Made by a program: the position numbers and the translations under genes
Shown: positions 9,961-19,330 of the stretch, one piece after another
Position numbering within the stretch: the first letter of the stretch is position 1
How the letters are laid out: each line of letters begins with the position of its first letter
The notes under the pieces: generated by a model
Databases searched by the model: none
Told to the model about the DNA's origin: nothing
Seen by the model: the letters and a program-made list of their open reading frames with translations, nothing else
Assembly (NCBI GenBank): GCA_965205225.1
Contig: CBDBFZ010000002.1
Span: 1,155,369 to 1,219,368, forward strand
Reading direction: 5' to 3'
From: Litorimonas sp965205225
GTDB lineage: Bacteria > Pseudomonadota > Alphaproteobacteria > Caulobacterales > Maricaulaceae
DNA: 64,000 nucleotides

Positions 9961-10124
9961 GGTCCTCGCGGGGTAGGGCTGCGCAGGGCCGGGTGCAAGC
10001 GCTTTGGACTGCGCTCAATGGTTCATTGACTGCCTTTCATAACAAATCCTGTCATCTGCCGCCTAACAATGGCAGATTTCAGTTCGTTCAGGGAGCCTTT
10101 TGAAAGGGCGAATATCATAAAGAA

Positions 10125-10853
10125 GGGTCTTGCCTAGTTGATTGGCATTTTCCTGAGATATTTTAGCAGAATTTTGTATTTATCCTCAAGCCTGTGATTA
10201 TATCTCCATTCGGTTTCCTTGAGGTGGAGATGAAAGGTGTGTTTTGGAACGCCCTTAAATTTCGCCAGACGCACCTTGGCCAGTCCCCAGAAGCCTTCGA
10301 TGCCGTTGATGTGGGTCGGGCCCTGGGCGAACTCGTCCTTCGAGTGATCGACGCGGAAGTGACCATACCCAATATCCACAAGTCCGTTATAACCCTGCCA
10401 ATCATCCGAGTTGATGATGGACCGAACATCGACTTTACCCCGGATAATCCCCTATAGGGTGGCTCTGGAGCAGTCTGGCACGATCTCGGTGTAGACCCGC
10501 CCGGCCCGTTCGTAGATGCCAACAGGGTGGTCTTTCCATAGGCCCCGCGCCCGCGTTTGCCCTTGACGCGGGTTGCGCCGAAATAGCTTTCGTCAACCTC
10601 GCCCACGCCGAAGAAGGGTCTGTCCGCCTCGCAGGCCCAATGGATGCGTTCGCGAAGAGCGCGGTAGGTCCGGTTGATGGTGTTACGGTTAAGCCCTGTC
10701 AGTTGGGCTGTTTGCAGGGCTGTCAGATCAGCGGCGAAGCAGCGAACGACCTCCCGAATTTTGCGTTCGGACAGGTGCGAACCTTTTGAATAATGATTTT
10801 CATAGCATACAGTGACTTAGATCCTATGCGGAGCCAATCAAATAGGCAAGACT
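10125..10853 (-). mobile_element. IS1595-family element, copy 3, decayed
   Basis: The left end GGGTCTTGCCTAGTTGATTGG and the right end CCAATCAAATAGGCAAGACT are imperfect versions of the element's terminal repeats. The right end abuts the end of an older IS5-type element (from 10854). No matching 8-bp flanks are visible. The transposase gene is split by frameshifts near 10360 and 10520. Confidence 0.8.
10134..10800 (-). pseudogene. IS1595-family transposase (copy 3), frameshifted
   Basis: The frame changes at least twice. The front part (MGEVDESYFGATRVKGK) is in one frame to about 10500, and the back part (HFRVDHSKDEFAQGP to the end) is in another. A premature TAG is visible where intact copies read ATLQGIIRG. 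It is inactive. Confidence 0.8.
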
Positions 10854-10999
10854 CTAAATCTAATATGTGACTATGACTGCGATTGTGATTGCGGCCATGA
10901 AGATGTCGGCCCGTTGATCATATCGTGTTGCAACGCGTCGCCAATCTTTGAGCCGCCCGAACATGTTTTCTATCTTATGGCGTTATTTATATTGTGTTT

Positions 11000-11731
11000 G
11001 GGTCATGCCTAGTTGATTGGATTTTCTCTGAAGTATCGTAACAGGGTTTTGTACTTGTCTTCAAGCCTGTGATTATATCTCCATTCCGTTTCCTTCAGGT
11101 GTAGATGAAAGGTGTGTTTTGGAACGCCCTTAAACTTCGCTAGACGCACCTTGGCCAGCCCCCAGAAGCCTTCGATGCCGTTGATGTGGGTTGGGCCCTG
11201 GGCGAACTCGTCCCTGGAATGATCTACCCGATAATGACCATAGCCTATATCGACCAGTCCGTTATAGCCGCGCCAGCCATCGGAGTTGATGATGGAAGAC
11301 GGGTTAACCCTACCCCGGATAATCCCCTGTAGGGTGGCTCTGGAGCAGTCTGGCACGATCTCGGTATAGACCCGCCCGGCCCGTTCGTAGATGCCAAACA
11401 GGGTGGTCTTGCCATAGGCCCCGCGCCCGCGTTTGCCCTTGACGCGGGTTGCGCCGAAATAGCTTTCATCAACCTCGACCACGCCGAAGAAGGGTTTGTC
11501 CGCCTCGCAGGCCCAATGGATGCGTTCGCGAAGAGCGCGGTAGATCCGGTTGATGGTGTTACGGTTAAGCCCTGTCAGTTGGGCTGTTTGCAGGGCTGTC
11601 AGATCAGCGGCGAAGCAGCGAACGACCCCCCGAATTTTGCGCTCGGACAGATGCGAACCTTTTGAGTGATGATTTTTCATTGCATACAGTGACTTAGATC
11701 CTATGCGGAGCCAATCAACTAGGCATGACCC
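11000..11731 (-). mobile_element. IS1595-family element, copy 2, intact with 8-bp target duplication
   Basis: 732 bp bounded by GGGTCATGCCTAGTTGATTGG-type inverted repeats. It is flanked on both sides by the direct repeat TTGTGTTT (10992-10999 and 11732-11739), which is the 8-bp duplication expected for IS1595. It sits inside the transposase gene of an older IS5-type element. This is the reference copy for this family in the window. Confidence 0.95.
11009..11680 (-). CDS. IS1595-family transposase, intact
   Basis: 223 residues from the ATG at 11680 (MKNHHSKGSHLSERKIRG). An N-terminal HTH-like segment (LTALQTAQLTGLNRNTINR) is followed by the ISXO2-like DDE domain: Asp in VDESYFGA, Asp in INSDGWRGY, an Asn/His-rich segment HINGIEGFWG and the terminal WRYNHR. 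A longer reading through to 11956 is a fusion with the interrupted IS5 gene and not a real protein. Unlike the other three copies its A-run after the start codon keeps the frame, so this is the copy most likely to be active. Confidence 0.9.
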   Translation of the reverse strand: MKNHHSKGSHLSERKIRGVVRCFAADLTALQTAQLTGLNRNTINRIYRALRERIHWACEADKPFFGVVEVDESYFGATRVKGKRGRGAYGKTTLFGIYERAGRVYTEIVPDCSRATLQGIIRGRVNPSSIINSDGWRGYNGLVDIGYGHYRVDHSRDEFAQGPTHINGIEGFWGLAKVRLAKFKGVPKHTFHLHLKETEWRYNHRLEDKYKTLLRYFRENPIN

Positions 11732-12062
11732 TTGTGTTTTACAGAATGAAGCGGGAGAGTTTCGCCCCTTTCGCGGTGGAATGCAGGCTGTGATACCTTT
11801 AGCCCTTAGGGCCGCACGATAATCATCAGAGCCATAGCCCTTATCACCGATCAGTGTGATGTCCGGCCCATCGGGCAGAACAGGATAAAGGCTTTTCGCA
11901 CCAAGATAGTCTGAGGTCTGCCCCGCTGTTAGATATAGGGCGATCGGACGGCCCATTCCATCGCATACAGCGTGTAGCTTTGTGTTCAGGCCGCCTTTAG
12001 TGCGCCCGATGTGACGGGGAAGTATCCCCTTTTAAGAGGCTTGAAGCTGTCCGATGGGCTGT

Positions 12063-12797
12063 TATCGAGCCCTTTGTTCCGGGTGGATGCAAAGGTCGGC
12101 GTGGGCCACGTAGTAATGGGCGGACTTTCATCAATGCTCTGCTATGGCTGGCTCGCTCCGGTGCCCGGTGGCGCGATATTCCCGAACGGTACGGTCACAG
12201 TACCAGACCATACAGCGCCATTATTATCGTTGGCTGGATGCGGGTATTATCGACGCCATATTTCGGACCCTGATACAAGACGTGGATACGGAATGGATAC
12301 AAATCGACAGTACAGTCATCAAGGCTCACAAACAGGCCGTGGGGGCGTCACTTGAAAAAGTGGGCAATCCTCCCAGTGTCTGGGCCAATGTCTGGGCCGC
12401 TCAAGAGGCGGTTTCACGACAAACTCCTGTCAGTGACGGTTTGGGGTTGCCTTTGCGCTTCGAGGTCGGAGCCGGACAGGCGCGCGATATGAAATAGGCC
12501 ATTCCCCTTATGAAGACCTGTTTGCCTGCGGGTTACGGTCTGGCTGATATAGCCTATGATGCAGACAGTCTGATCACAGCTATTCGCAAAACAGGAGCAG
12601 ACGTTGGCAATCCCCCAAAGTCAAACCGTCTTGATCCACAGACTTATTACAAGGCTCGCTATAAGGACCGCAATCAGCTCGAACGTCTGCTTGGAAAGCT
12701 CAAGGTGTTCAGGCGCGTCTCTACGCAGTACGATAAACGCGTCAAAACCTTCATGGGCTTCACCAAACGCGCCGCTATATATCTATGGCTCAAATAG
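12063..12797 (+). pseudogene. Second IS5-type transposase relic
   Basis: Three frames together give an IS5 transposase: an N-terminal segment like LLWLARSGARWRDIPERYG spread over two frames near 12140-12200, IQIDSTVIKAHKQAVG with the first catalytic Asp (about 12299), and YKDRNQLERLLGKLKVFRR with the last Glu (about 12663). A TAG interrupts it near 12496. It is about one-half diverged from the CTAG-associated IS5 copies and is clearly older. Confidence 0.7.
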
Positions 12798-12890
12798 GTA
12801 AAGGGTCACCACAGTCTAAAAAGTTCTTGATTTGTTCTTTTGTTTCTGTTTGCTTGGAGCGGCGTTGAAAACGGCGCGCGGGAATAGTTT

Positions 12891-14447
12891 ATGGTGGCTC
12901 GGATCAGCACGGTTGCATTTGAAGGTGCGGATGCGCGCCGGGTGGATGTGCAGGTGCAGGTCGGGACGGCGTCGCGGCCATATTTCGCTATAGTGGGTCT
13001 GGCCGACAAGGCTGTGGCAGAGAGCCGCGAGAGAGTGATGTCGGCCTTCGCCTCGCTTGGCCTGTCGCTGCATGGCAAGCGCGTGACGGTCAATCTGGCA
13101 CCAGCTGATTTGCCCAAGGAAGGTGCGCATTATGATTTGCCGATTGCGCTCGGTTTAATGGGCGCACTGGGCGTGGTCCCGCCCGATGAGATCGATGGCT
13201 ATGCCGCCATCGGTGAACTGGCGCTCGACGGAACATTGGCAGCAGTGCCTGGCGCTCTACCAGCTGCGGTCATGGCGAACAGCCACGACCTCGGTCTGAT
13301 CTGCCCTGAGCCCAACGGGGCAGAAGCGGCGTGGGCAGGGGACCTACCTCTGCTCGCGCCGCATACGCTTATTGCGCTGATCAACCATTTCAAGGGGACG
13401 CAGGTGCTGGCCCGCCCGGAAGCCGGGCAGTTACTGGATAATAGCGACCACATTCCGGATCTGCGCGATGTGCGCGGGCAGGAATCTGCCAAGCGGGCCC
13501 TGGAAATCTGCGCAGCTGGGGGTCACAATTTGCTTATGGTCGGCCCGCCGGGCTCCGGTAAATCCATGCTGGCCGAACGTCTGCCCGGATTACTCCCGCC
13601 ACTAGATGCGCGCGAATTGCTTGATGTGTCGATGGTTCATTCGGTCGCGGGTTTGCTGGAACGCGGCGCGCTGACCCGGGCGAGGCCGTTTCGGGTACCT
13701 CATCATTCGGCGTCCATGGCGGCGCTGGTTGGAGGCGGTGCCAAAGCCCGTCCGGGCGAAGCCTCACTGGCGCATCGCGGCGTATTGTTCCTGGACGAAT
13801 TGCCGGAATTTGCGCCGCAAGTGCTCGACAGTCTTCGGCAGCCATTGGAGACGGGCAAGATTGCCGTTGCGCGGGCCAATGCACACATCACCTATCCGGC
13901 GCGTTTTCAACTGGTTGCAGCGATGAATCCCTGCCGTTGCGGCACGGCGGGTGCCGACGGTATTGCCTGTCACCGCGGCGTTCGCTGTGCAGCGGATTAT
14001 CAGGCGCGTGTCTCCGGGCCATTCATGGACAGGATCGATATTCAGATTGACGTCCCCGCCGTCACACCGGCGGACCTGACCTTGCCGCCCGCTGTTGAAG
14101 GAACCGCACAGATCGCCGCCCGCGTCGCGAATGCGCGAACCATTCAGATGGACCGCAATGATGGGATCACTAATACGGAGCTTCCGCAAGCCCGACTCGA
14201 TATTGTGGCTGAACCGGATGCGGAGGGGCTCCGACTGTTGGTTCAGGCCGCTGAAACCTTGAGCTTGACTGCGCGATGCTATCACCGAACGCTGCGTGTG
14301 GCCCGCACGCTCGCCGATCTAGCCGGGTCTGAGCGGGTTCACAGGCTGCATATTGCCGAAGCCTTGTCCCACCGCCGGGACCGTTGTCCAACGACGCCCG
14401 TCTCCATGTCTGGTCATCGCGGTACCCGCAATCCGCTCTACCGATAA
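12891..14447 (+). CDS. comM: YifB/ComM-family Mg-chelatase-like AAA+ ATPase
   Basis: 518 residues. The N-terminal domain (about 20-170, LPIALGLMGALG) is of the ComM/ChlI-associated type. Walker A GPPGSGKSM lies near 218, Walker B LFLDELPEF near 300, the sensor/arginine region follows, and a Cys-rich insertion has NPCRCG. ComM homologues are hexameric helicases that promote branch migration of DNA taken up by transformation. Start chosen at ATGGTGGCTCGG, which matches the family's N-terminus. It stands between IS remnants and a decayed kinase gene. Confidence 0.93.
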   Translation: MVARISTVAFEGADARRVDVQVQVGTASRPYFAIVGLADKAVAESRERVMSAFASLGLSLHGKRVTVNLAPADLPKEGAHYDLPIALGLMGALGVVPPDEIDGYAAIGELALDGTLAAVPGALPAAVMANSHDLGLICPEPNGAEAAWAGDLPLLAPHTLIALINHFKGTQVLARPEAGQLLDNSDHIPDLRDVRGQESAKRALEICAAGGHNLLMVGPPGSGKSMLAERLPGLLPPLDARELLDVSMVHSVAGLLERGALTRARPFRVPHHSASMAALVGGGAKARPGEASLAHRGVLFLDELPEFAPQVLDSLRQPLETGKIAVARANAHITYPARFQLVAAMNPCRCGTAGADGIACHRGVRCAADYQARVSGPFMDRIDIQIDVPAVTPADLTLPPAVEGTAQIAARVANARTIQMDRNDGITNTELPQARLDIVAEPDAEGLRLLVQAAETLSLTARCYHRTLRVARTLADLAGSERVHRLHIAEALSHRRDRCPTTPVSMSGHRGTRNPLYR

Positions 14448-14599
14448 TCATCCGGAGTAAGCCTCTATGTGAGAGGTTTTCTGGCCCGGACGAACTCTCT
14501 TAACCTTGGCTACATTTTTTCGCGCCCGGGTAAGATGAAATTAAGGTTGTTTCGACAGTTTCCAAGCCCAGATTGGGTGCCTTTGCTGCGATCGGTCTG

Positions 14600-15341
14600 A
14601 GTGAGGACTGTGATGAACCGATCGCCGGACGATATCTTCGCTGCCCAGTTCTAGGCTTGGCTTGATCTCGCGGTGAAGCGGGATGCGCAGGGTCATGTCC
14701 TGTTTGTGAACGCGACCTTCCTTTATCTGTTTGGCGGTAGCGTCGAGGCATGGCGCGGCCAGATCGTTCAGGGTTTTGGATGGCCCCGCAATCCCAGGCA
14801 CCACAGCTCACAGTAGAGCCAACCGCGCGCGATTTTGAACGCCGCGAGCTTCCGATCGAAAATGATGAAGCCGTTCTCGGCAATAATTAGCGCGATGCCG
14901 TCATTGCCAAAGCAGTTGGCGGGTTTGAGGACAATGATGCGTCAATCATGCAACAGGGCGGGGAAGTCTCCAATGCGCAGAGGGCCGACGGTATACGGAT
15001 TTTCTAGCTGAGGATAATGTCATCAACGCGCTGTTGACCTGCACGCTGCTAAAAGTTGATGGGCATACGGTTGACACGGTCGAAGACGGCATGCTCGCCG
15101 TCGAAGCGATTAAGACGCAGAATTACGACATGATTTTCATGGATATGCGGATGCCGAATATGGACGGGCTGGAAGCGACTCGAAAAATTCGCGGGCTGTC
15201 CACTGTGTCGAAGGATCTACCGATTGTTGCACTGACGGCCAACACATTTGATGATGACCGCAATGCCTGGATTCCGGCACGAATAACTTCGTGACCAAAC
15301 CTATCAGCGCCGAGGAACTGTCCGAGATGGTCGTGCGCTGA
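14600..15341 (+). pseudogene. PAS-REC hybrid sensor kinase, decayed
   Basis: The plus strand around 14670-14790 encodes a PAS domain segment (VKRDAQGHVLFVNATFLYLF). A stop-broken stretch follows, then a receiver domain from about 15000: FLAEDNVINALL, phospho-acceptor in MIFMDMRMPNMDG, TAN, and FVTKPISAEEL. Frameshifts are needed at about 15003 (a run of Ts before LAEDN) and about 15275 (before FVTKP). The HisKA and ATPase domains that should lie between PAS and REC are absent, so there is also a deletion of roughly 1 kb or more. Confidence 0.7.
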
Positions 15342-15894
15342 ACCGGCACTTAGGAACAGCAACAGATGGCTAGCTAAGCTCAGGCCCTATTAATTTGTGT
15401 TTTTAAGCGAATGGTGATTCAGAGTGTCAAAGGAGTTTTTCCATGTCTTATTTGTTCTGGTTGTCTGAAGCGCAGATGTCGAAGATCGAGCCTTTCTTTC
15501 CGCTGGCGCATGGTGCGGCTTCGTGTTGATGATCGGAAGGTAATTTCCGGGATTATCTTTGTTCTGAAAAATGGTCTGCCTTGGCGCGATGCACCCTTGT
15601 GAGTATGGGCCTCATAAGACCCTTTACAACCGCTTTCGTCGCTGGACCGAGATGGGCGTTTTCGACAAGATTTTAGCTATCTGACGGCAGATAATGGCCC
15701 ACCAGATACACTCATGATCGATGCCACTTACCTCAAAACCCATCGCACGGCGTCAAGCCTCTTAAAAGGGGGATACTTCCCCGTCACATCGGGCGCACTA
15801 AAGGCGGCCTGAACACAAAGCTACACGCTGTGTGCGATGGAATGGGCCGTCCGATCGCCCTATGTCTAACAGCGGGTCAGACCTCAGACCATCT

Positions 15895-17219
15895 GGACAC
15901 CTCGAAGAACAGGGTTTTGGGGCCAGTATAGAGGCGAATTTTATAATCGGCTCTCAGGTCAGGCTTCATAGAGTGACGAATGCGTGTCCACAGGCGTATT
16001 TTGGCATGATTTTGGCCCGCATAAGTGGGGGGATCCGGATTTTGAACAGAATCAGGCTATGGGCTGTCGTCGCTCATGGAAAACGAGGCGGCGGAAGTTG
16101 TAGCTTAGCTTGGCCATGGTGATCCGGCCAGCGGCCCTGGCCTGGCCGATTGAGCGGATCGTGATCGCCATCGGCCCTTTCTCATATCCGAAGACATGTT
16201 CAACACAGGCACGGATGGAGGAGCGGGTCGCATTGCCGCGCCGAATGTGCTTTGCCATCGGTTTACCGCGGGGCTTCTTTCGATGGATGTTTGAACGATA
16301 GCCCTGCGCTTTCAGCCAGGCTTCGTTTTTGGCTGAGCGATAAGCTGTATCCGCCCAAACAGACTTTGAGCTGTTGGTGGCATCCAGAACCGATGTCAGT
16401 TCGTGCCCATCATAGCGGGCCGCATGGGTACAGGTCTCTCCCCGGACAAAGCGCCATTTCCGGTCAATACTGATATGGTTCTTGTACCCAAAGTGAGGGA
16501 TGGAAATGTCGACAAGGCCTGCGTCCTGTTCCCCTTCTGCGGTCTTTCGCGCCCTGGAATAGCTGACCACCGCTCGTGCGTCGGTGTCTTTCTGTGCGGC
16601 CCTGGCAGGATCGCCCGCGCCAGATAGCGGACGCGCTTTCACCCGCCCTGGCCCGCTCTTTCTCTTCTTTCTTCATCCGTTGGCGCGGCGCTGACACCAA
16701 AGTGGCATCCACGATCTGACCTCCCGTGGGTTTGTAGCCGCGCTTGCAGAGTTGCTCTTCAAAAGCGGCAAACAGAGATTTGAAAGCACCAGACTGGGTC
16801 AGCTTTTCCTGGGTCAGCTTTTCACGGAACAGCCAAATCGTCTTTTGGTCCGGGGTCGGTTCACCGATCTCAAACCTCAGAAACCGCAGCCAACTTAAAC
16901 GATCCCGGATCAGAAATTCCATCCCTTCATCACTCAGATTGTGCATCGACGCCAGAACAAGCACCTTGAACATCGTGACCGGATCATAGGGTGGCCGACC
17001 GCCCTTGGCGCGAACACCATAACCGAGGGCTTCCATCAGAACAGTTCGGAAAGCCTCAAAGTCCACATGACGCTCCAGCGCTTCAAGCGGATCACCTGTC
17101 GCCGATAAGCGAGCAAGATGATCCGACAAGTCAAACAATCCAGGCGCGTGCATCATAAAATCCTCCCAAAACCAGTAAATCAGATCACACCACAAAATGC
17201 ATGGTTTTTAGAGGCCTCC
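15895..17219 (-). mobile_element. IS5-group element with 4-bp target duplication
   Basis: 1325 bp. The ends form an imperfect inverted repeat (GGACACCTCGAAGAAC at the left; GGAGGCCTCTAAAAAC read inward from the right). The element is flanked by ATCT on both sides (15891-15894 and 17220-17223), matching one ATCT in the uninterrupted sibling element. A shrunken relative lies at about 33440-33780. Confidence 0.85.
16052..17195 (-). pseudogene. IS5-group transposase, frameshifted
   Basis: The first frame starts at 17195 (or at the Met of MMHAPGLFDLSDHLARL) and holds the N-terminal domain (GGRPPYDPVTMFKVLVL) and GGQIVDATLVSAPRQR with the first Asp. The reading then moves near 16640 to the frame ending at 16052, with IPHFGYKNHISID, VWADTAYRS (second Asp) and CVEHVFGYEKGPM (last Glu). 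The frame change makes it non-functional unless it is rescued by frameshifting. A short in-frame duplication, EKLTQEKLTQ, is present near residue 130. Confidence 0.8.
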
Positions 17220-17566
17220 ATCTTGGTGCGAAAATCCTTTATCCTGTTCTGCCCGATGGGCCGGACATCACACTGATCGGTGATAAGGGCTATGACTCTG
17301 ATGATTATCGTGTGGCCCTAAGGGCTAAAGGTATCACGGCCAGCATTCCGCCGCGAAAGGGGCGCAACTCTCCCGCTTCATTCTGTAAAATACAATATAA
17401 CAACGCCATAAGGTCGAAACCATGTTCGGGCGGCTCAAAGATTGGCGACGCATTGCAACACGATATGATCGACGGGCCGATATCTTCATGGCCGCAATCA
17501 CAATCGCAGTCATCGTCACATATTGGATTTAATGAGTCCTGAGCCTAGGTCGTAGTGAAGAATTAA

Positions 17567-17989
17567 TCATTTGAGCCAGATCTTGATAGCTGCGATATAG
17601 ACGAAGCCCATATAGTTTTGGATATGCTTGTCATATCGCGTAGCCACACGCCGGAACTGTTTGAGATAGCCAAAGAAACGCTCGACAATATTACGTTCCT
17701 TATACAAAGCCATATCAGTTTGCCTTGGCTTGCGCGCATTTTTCCGGGACGGAATAACGGGCATAGCCCCGCTCTCATTCACCGCGTCTATAACGCACCG
17801 GCCATCATAGCCCTTATCCGCCAAGACATGATCCGCCTTAAACCCTGCCAATAAGGCGGCGGCTTGCGTCATTTCGCTACAATGCCCGCCCGTTGCTATC
17901 AGGCGCAGAGGTAAACCCAATGCATCTGTCAGCCCATGTATTTTTGTCGTCAGGCCGCCCTTGGAACGTCCCCCCCTGGAACGCCCCAA
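17567..17989 (-). CDS. IS5-family transposase orfB (copy B)
   Basis: Carries the rest of the DDE domain: second Asp in HVLADKGYDG, the basic stretch PSRKNARKPRQ and the last catalytic Glu in ERNIVERFFGYLKQFRR. It has no good start of its own (GTG/TTG only), as expected for a frameshift-expressed second half. Copy B keeps all three catalytic residues and may still be mobile if frameshifting works. Confidence 0.75.
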   Translation of the reverse strand: MGRSRGGRSKGGLTTKIHGLTDALGLPLRLIATGGHCSEMTQAAALLAGFKADHVLADKGYDGRCVIDAVNESGAMPVIPSRKNARKPRQTDMALYKERNIVERFFGYLKQFRRVATRYDKHIQNYMGFVYIAAIKIWLK

Positions 17990-18345
17990 TGCGTGGGCAT
18001 CAGGCCCCCTTTTTTATGCCGCGCCCCGGCCGCTTGGGCATGCGCCCGCACAATTGTGGCATCCATCATCAGCCACTCTTGATCAGCGTGGGTGCGCAAG
18101 GCCTTAAAGACATCTTCTAAAACCCCGGCCTCAACCCAGAGATAATAACGCCGTTTGACACTGTCAAAACGCCCGAACCGTTCGGGTAAATCGCGCCAAC
18201 GCCCGCCCGAACGGGCCATCCACAACAAAGCATCAATGAAAAGCCTGTTATTAGCGTTGCGACCCCGTTTCCCTGTGCTCCCATAAGGCAAATAAGGCTT
18301 TAAACGACTCCATTGTTCATCCGTAAGTTCCTGATAACCAGACAT
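17950..18345 (-). CDS. IS5-family transposase orfA (copy B)
   Basis: Starts at the ATG of MSGYQELTDEQW. It has an N-terminal DUF4096-like domain (LLWMARSGGRWRDLPERFG) and the first catalytic Asp in MMDATIVRAHAQ. It overlaps orfB by about 40 bp in the -1 frame. The full transposase would need a -1 frameshift in the run AAAAAAGGGGG near codon 110. The inserted 15 bp adds GGDVP-like residues without breaking the frame. Confidence 0.75.
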   Translation of the reverse strand: MSGYQELTDEQWSRLKPYLPYGSTGKRGRNANNRLFIDALLWMARSGGRWRDLPERFGRFDSVKRRYYLWVEAGVLEDVFKALRTHADQEWLMMDATIVRAHAQAAGARHKKGGLMPTHWGVPGGDVPRAA

Positions 18346-18430
18346 ATGTGCGCTCCTGACAAAATGAAGGAACATTATAGAAAATAAAAGGTAATGCTTC
18401 ACTACAGCCTAGGTCGTAGAGAAGAATTAA

Positions 18431-18838
18431 TCATTTGAGCCAGATCTTGATAGCTGCGATATAGACGAAGCCCATATAGTTTTGGATATGCTTGTCATAT
18501 CGCGTAGCCACACGCCGGAACTGTTTGAGATAGCCAAAGAAACGCTCGACAATATTACGTTCCTTATACAAAGCCATATCAGTTTGCCTTGGCTTGCGCG
18601 CATTTTTTCGGGACGGAATAACGGGCATAGCCCCGCTCTCATTCACCACGTCTATAACGCACCGGCCATCATAGCCCTTATCCGCCAAGACATGATCCGC
18701 CTTAAACCCTGCCAATAAGACGGCGGCTTGCGTCATTTCGCTACAATGCCCGCCCGTTGCTATCAGGCGCAGAGGTAAACCCAATGCATCTGTCAGCCCA
18801 TGTATTTTTGTCGTCAGGCCGCCCTTGGAACGCCCCAA
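18431..18838 (-). CDS. IS5-family transposase orfB (copy C)
   Basis: 135 residues, TTG as first possible start. It contains LADKGYDG and VERFFGYLKQFRR, the last two catalytic positions. One substitution (DVVNES for DAVNES) distinguishes it from copies B and D. Intended to be read as a fusion with orfA. Confidence 0.75.
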   Translation of the reverse strand: MGRSKGGLTTKIHGLTDALGLPLRLIATGGHCSEMTQAAVLLAGFKADHVLADKGYDGRCVIDVVNESGAMPVIPSRKNARKPRQTDMALYKERNIVERFFGYLKQFRRVATRYDKHIQNYMGFVYIAAIKIWLK

Positions 18839-19194
18839 TGCATGGGCATCAGGCCCCCTTTTTTATGCCGCGCTCCGGCCGCTTGGGCATGCGCCCGCAC
18901 AATTGTGGCATCCATCATCAGCCACTCTTGATCAGCGTGGGTGCGCAAGGCCTTAAAGACATCTTCTAAAACCCCGGCCTCAACCCAGAGATAATAACGC
19001 CGTTTGACACTGTCAAAACGCCCGAACCGTTCGGGTAAATCGCGCCAACGCCCGCCCGAACGGGCCATCCACAACAAAGCATCAATGAAAAGCCTGTTAT
19101 TGGCGTTGCGACCCGGTTTCCCTGTGCTCCCATAAGGCAAATAAGGCTTTAAACGGCTCCATTGTTCATCCGTAAGTTCCTGATAACCAGACAT
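18814..19194 (-). CDS. IS5-family transposase orfA (copy C)
   Basis: 126 residues from the ATG of MSGYQELTDEQW, identical in plan to the copies at 17950 and 31581: N-terminal domain, GGRWRDLPERFG, and catalytic Asp in MMDATIVRAHAQAAGARHKK. It ends a few codons after the A6G5 run in which a -1 shift into orfB would occur. It lacks the extra 14-15 bp present in copies A and B. Confidence 0.75.
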   Translation of the reverse strand: MSGYQELTDEQWSRLKPYLPYGSTGKPGRNANNRLFIDALLWMARSGGRWRDLPERFGRFDSVKRRYYLWVEAGVLEDVFKALRTHADQEWLMMDATIVRAHAQAAGARHKKGGLMPMHWGVPRAA

Positions 19195-19330
19195 ATGTGC
19201 GCTCCTGACAAAATGAAGGAACATTATAGAAAATAAAAGTTAACTCTTCACTACAGCCTAGAGCTTTTCGCCGCTGCGATTAACAGACTGGGTGCTTGCT
19301 CACGCCGCCGCGCCGGGGCAAGCGAGTTTC

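Larger units (their letters stand above)
10854..12062 (-). mobile_element. Older IS5-type element, split by IS1595 copy 2
   Basis: On the minus strand the region 12062-11740 encodes the middle of an IS5-type transposase (GRPIALYLTAGQTSDYLGAK, then LIGDKGYGSDDYR with a catalytic Asp). The region 10991-10860 encodes its C-terminus (MFGRLKDWRRVATRYDQR). Both halves join when IS1595 copy 2 and one TSD are removed. A second copy of the same element lies at 15380-17544. The N-terminal third is missing at 12062, where another IS5 relic begins. Confidence 0.8.
15380..17544 (+). mobile_element. Older IS5-type element, second copy, split by an IS5-group insertion
   Basis: Left end CTCAGGCCCTATTAA and right end TTAATGAGTCCTGAG form imperfect inverted repeats. 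The transposase starts about 15443 (MSYLFWLSEAQMSKIEPFF across frames), has NGLPWRDAP and MIDATYLKTHRTA (first Asp), is cut at 15894, and resumes after 17223 with LIGDKGYDSDDYR and the C-terminal MFGRLKDWRRIATRYD. Several frameshifts (for example at 15520 and 15600) make it a relic. Confidence 0.75.
17549..18408 (-). mobile_element. IS5-family element, copy B
   Basis: 860 bp with terminal repeats GTCGTAGTGAAGAATTAA on the left and a slightly changed version on the right, flanked by CTAG (17545-17548 and 18409-18412). It is 15 bp longer than copies C and D because of an in-frame insertion (a G-run plus CGTTCCA) at about 17968-17982. Copy C follows at once, sharing the CTAG. Confidence 0.9.
18413..19257 (-). 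mobile_element. IS5-family element, copy C, tandem with copy B
   Basis: 845 bp. It starts directly after the CTAG that ends copy B and is closed by CTAG at 19258-19261. Same orientation as copy B. Terminal repeats have a few changes (GTCGTAGAGAAG at one end, CTCTTCACTACAGC at the other). Confidence 0.9.

Noticed and set aside
11009..11956. One 315-residue protein joining IS5 and IS1595 sequence
   Set aside because: It crosses the IS1595 border and target duplication; the real transposase starts at 11680.
17549..19257. IS5 copies B and C as a composite transposon
   Set aside because: They are adjacent with no cargo and share a single CTAG; a tandem insertion explains them.
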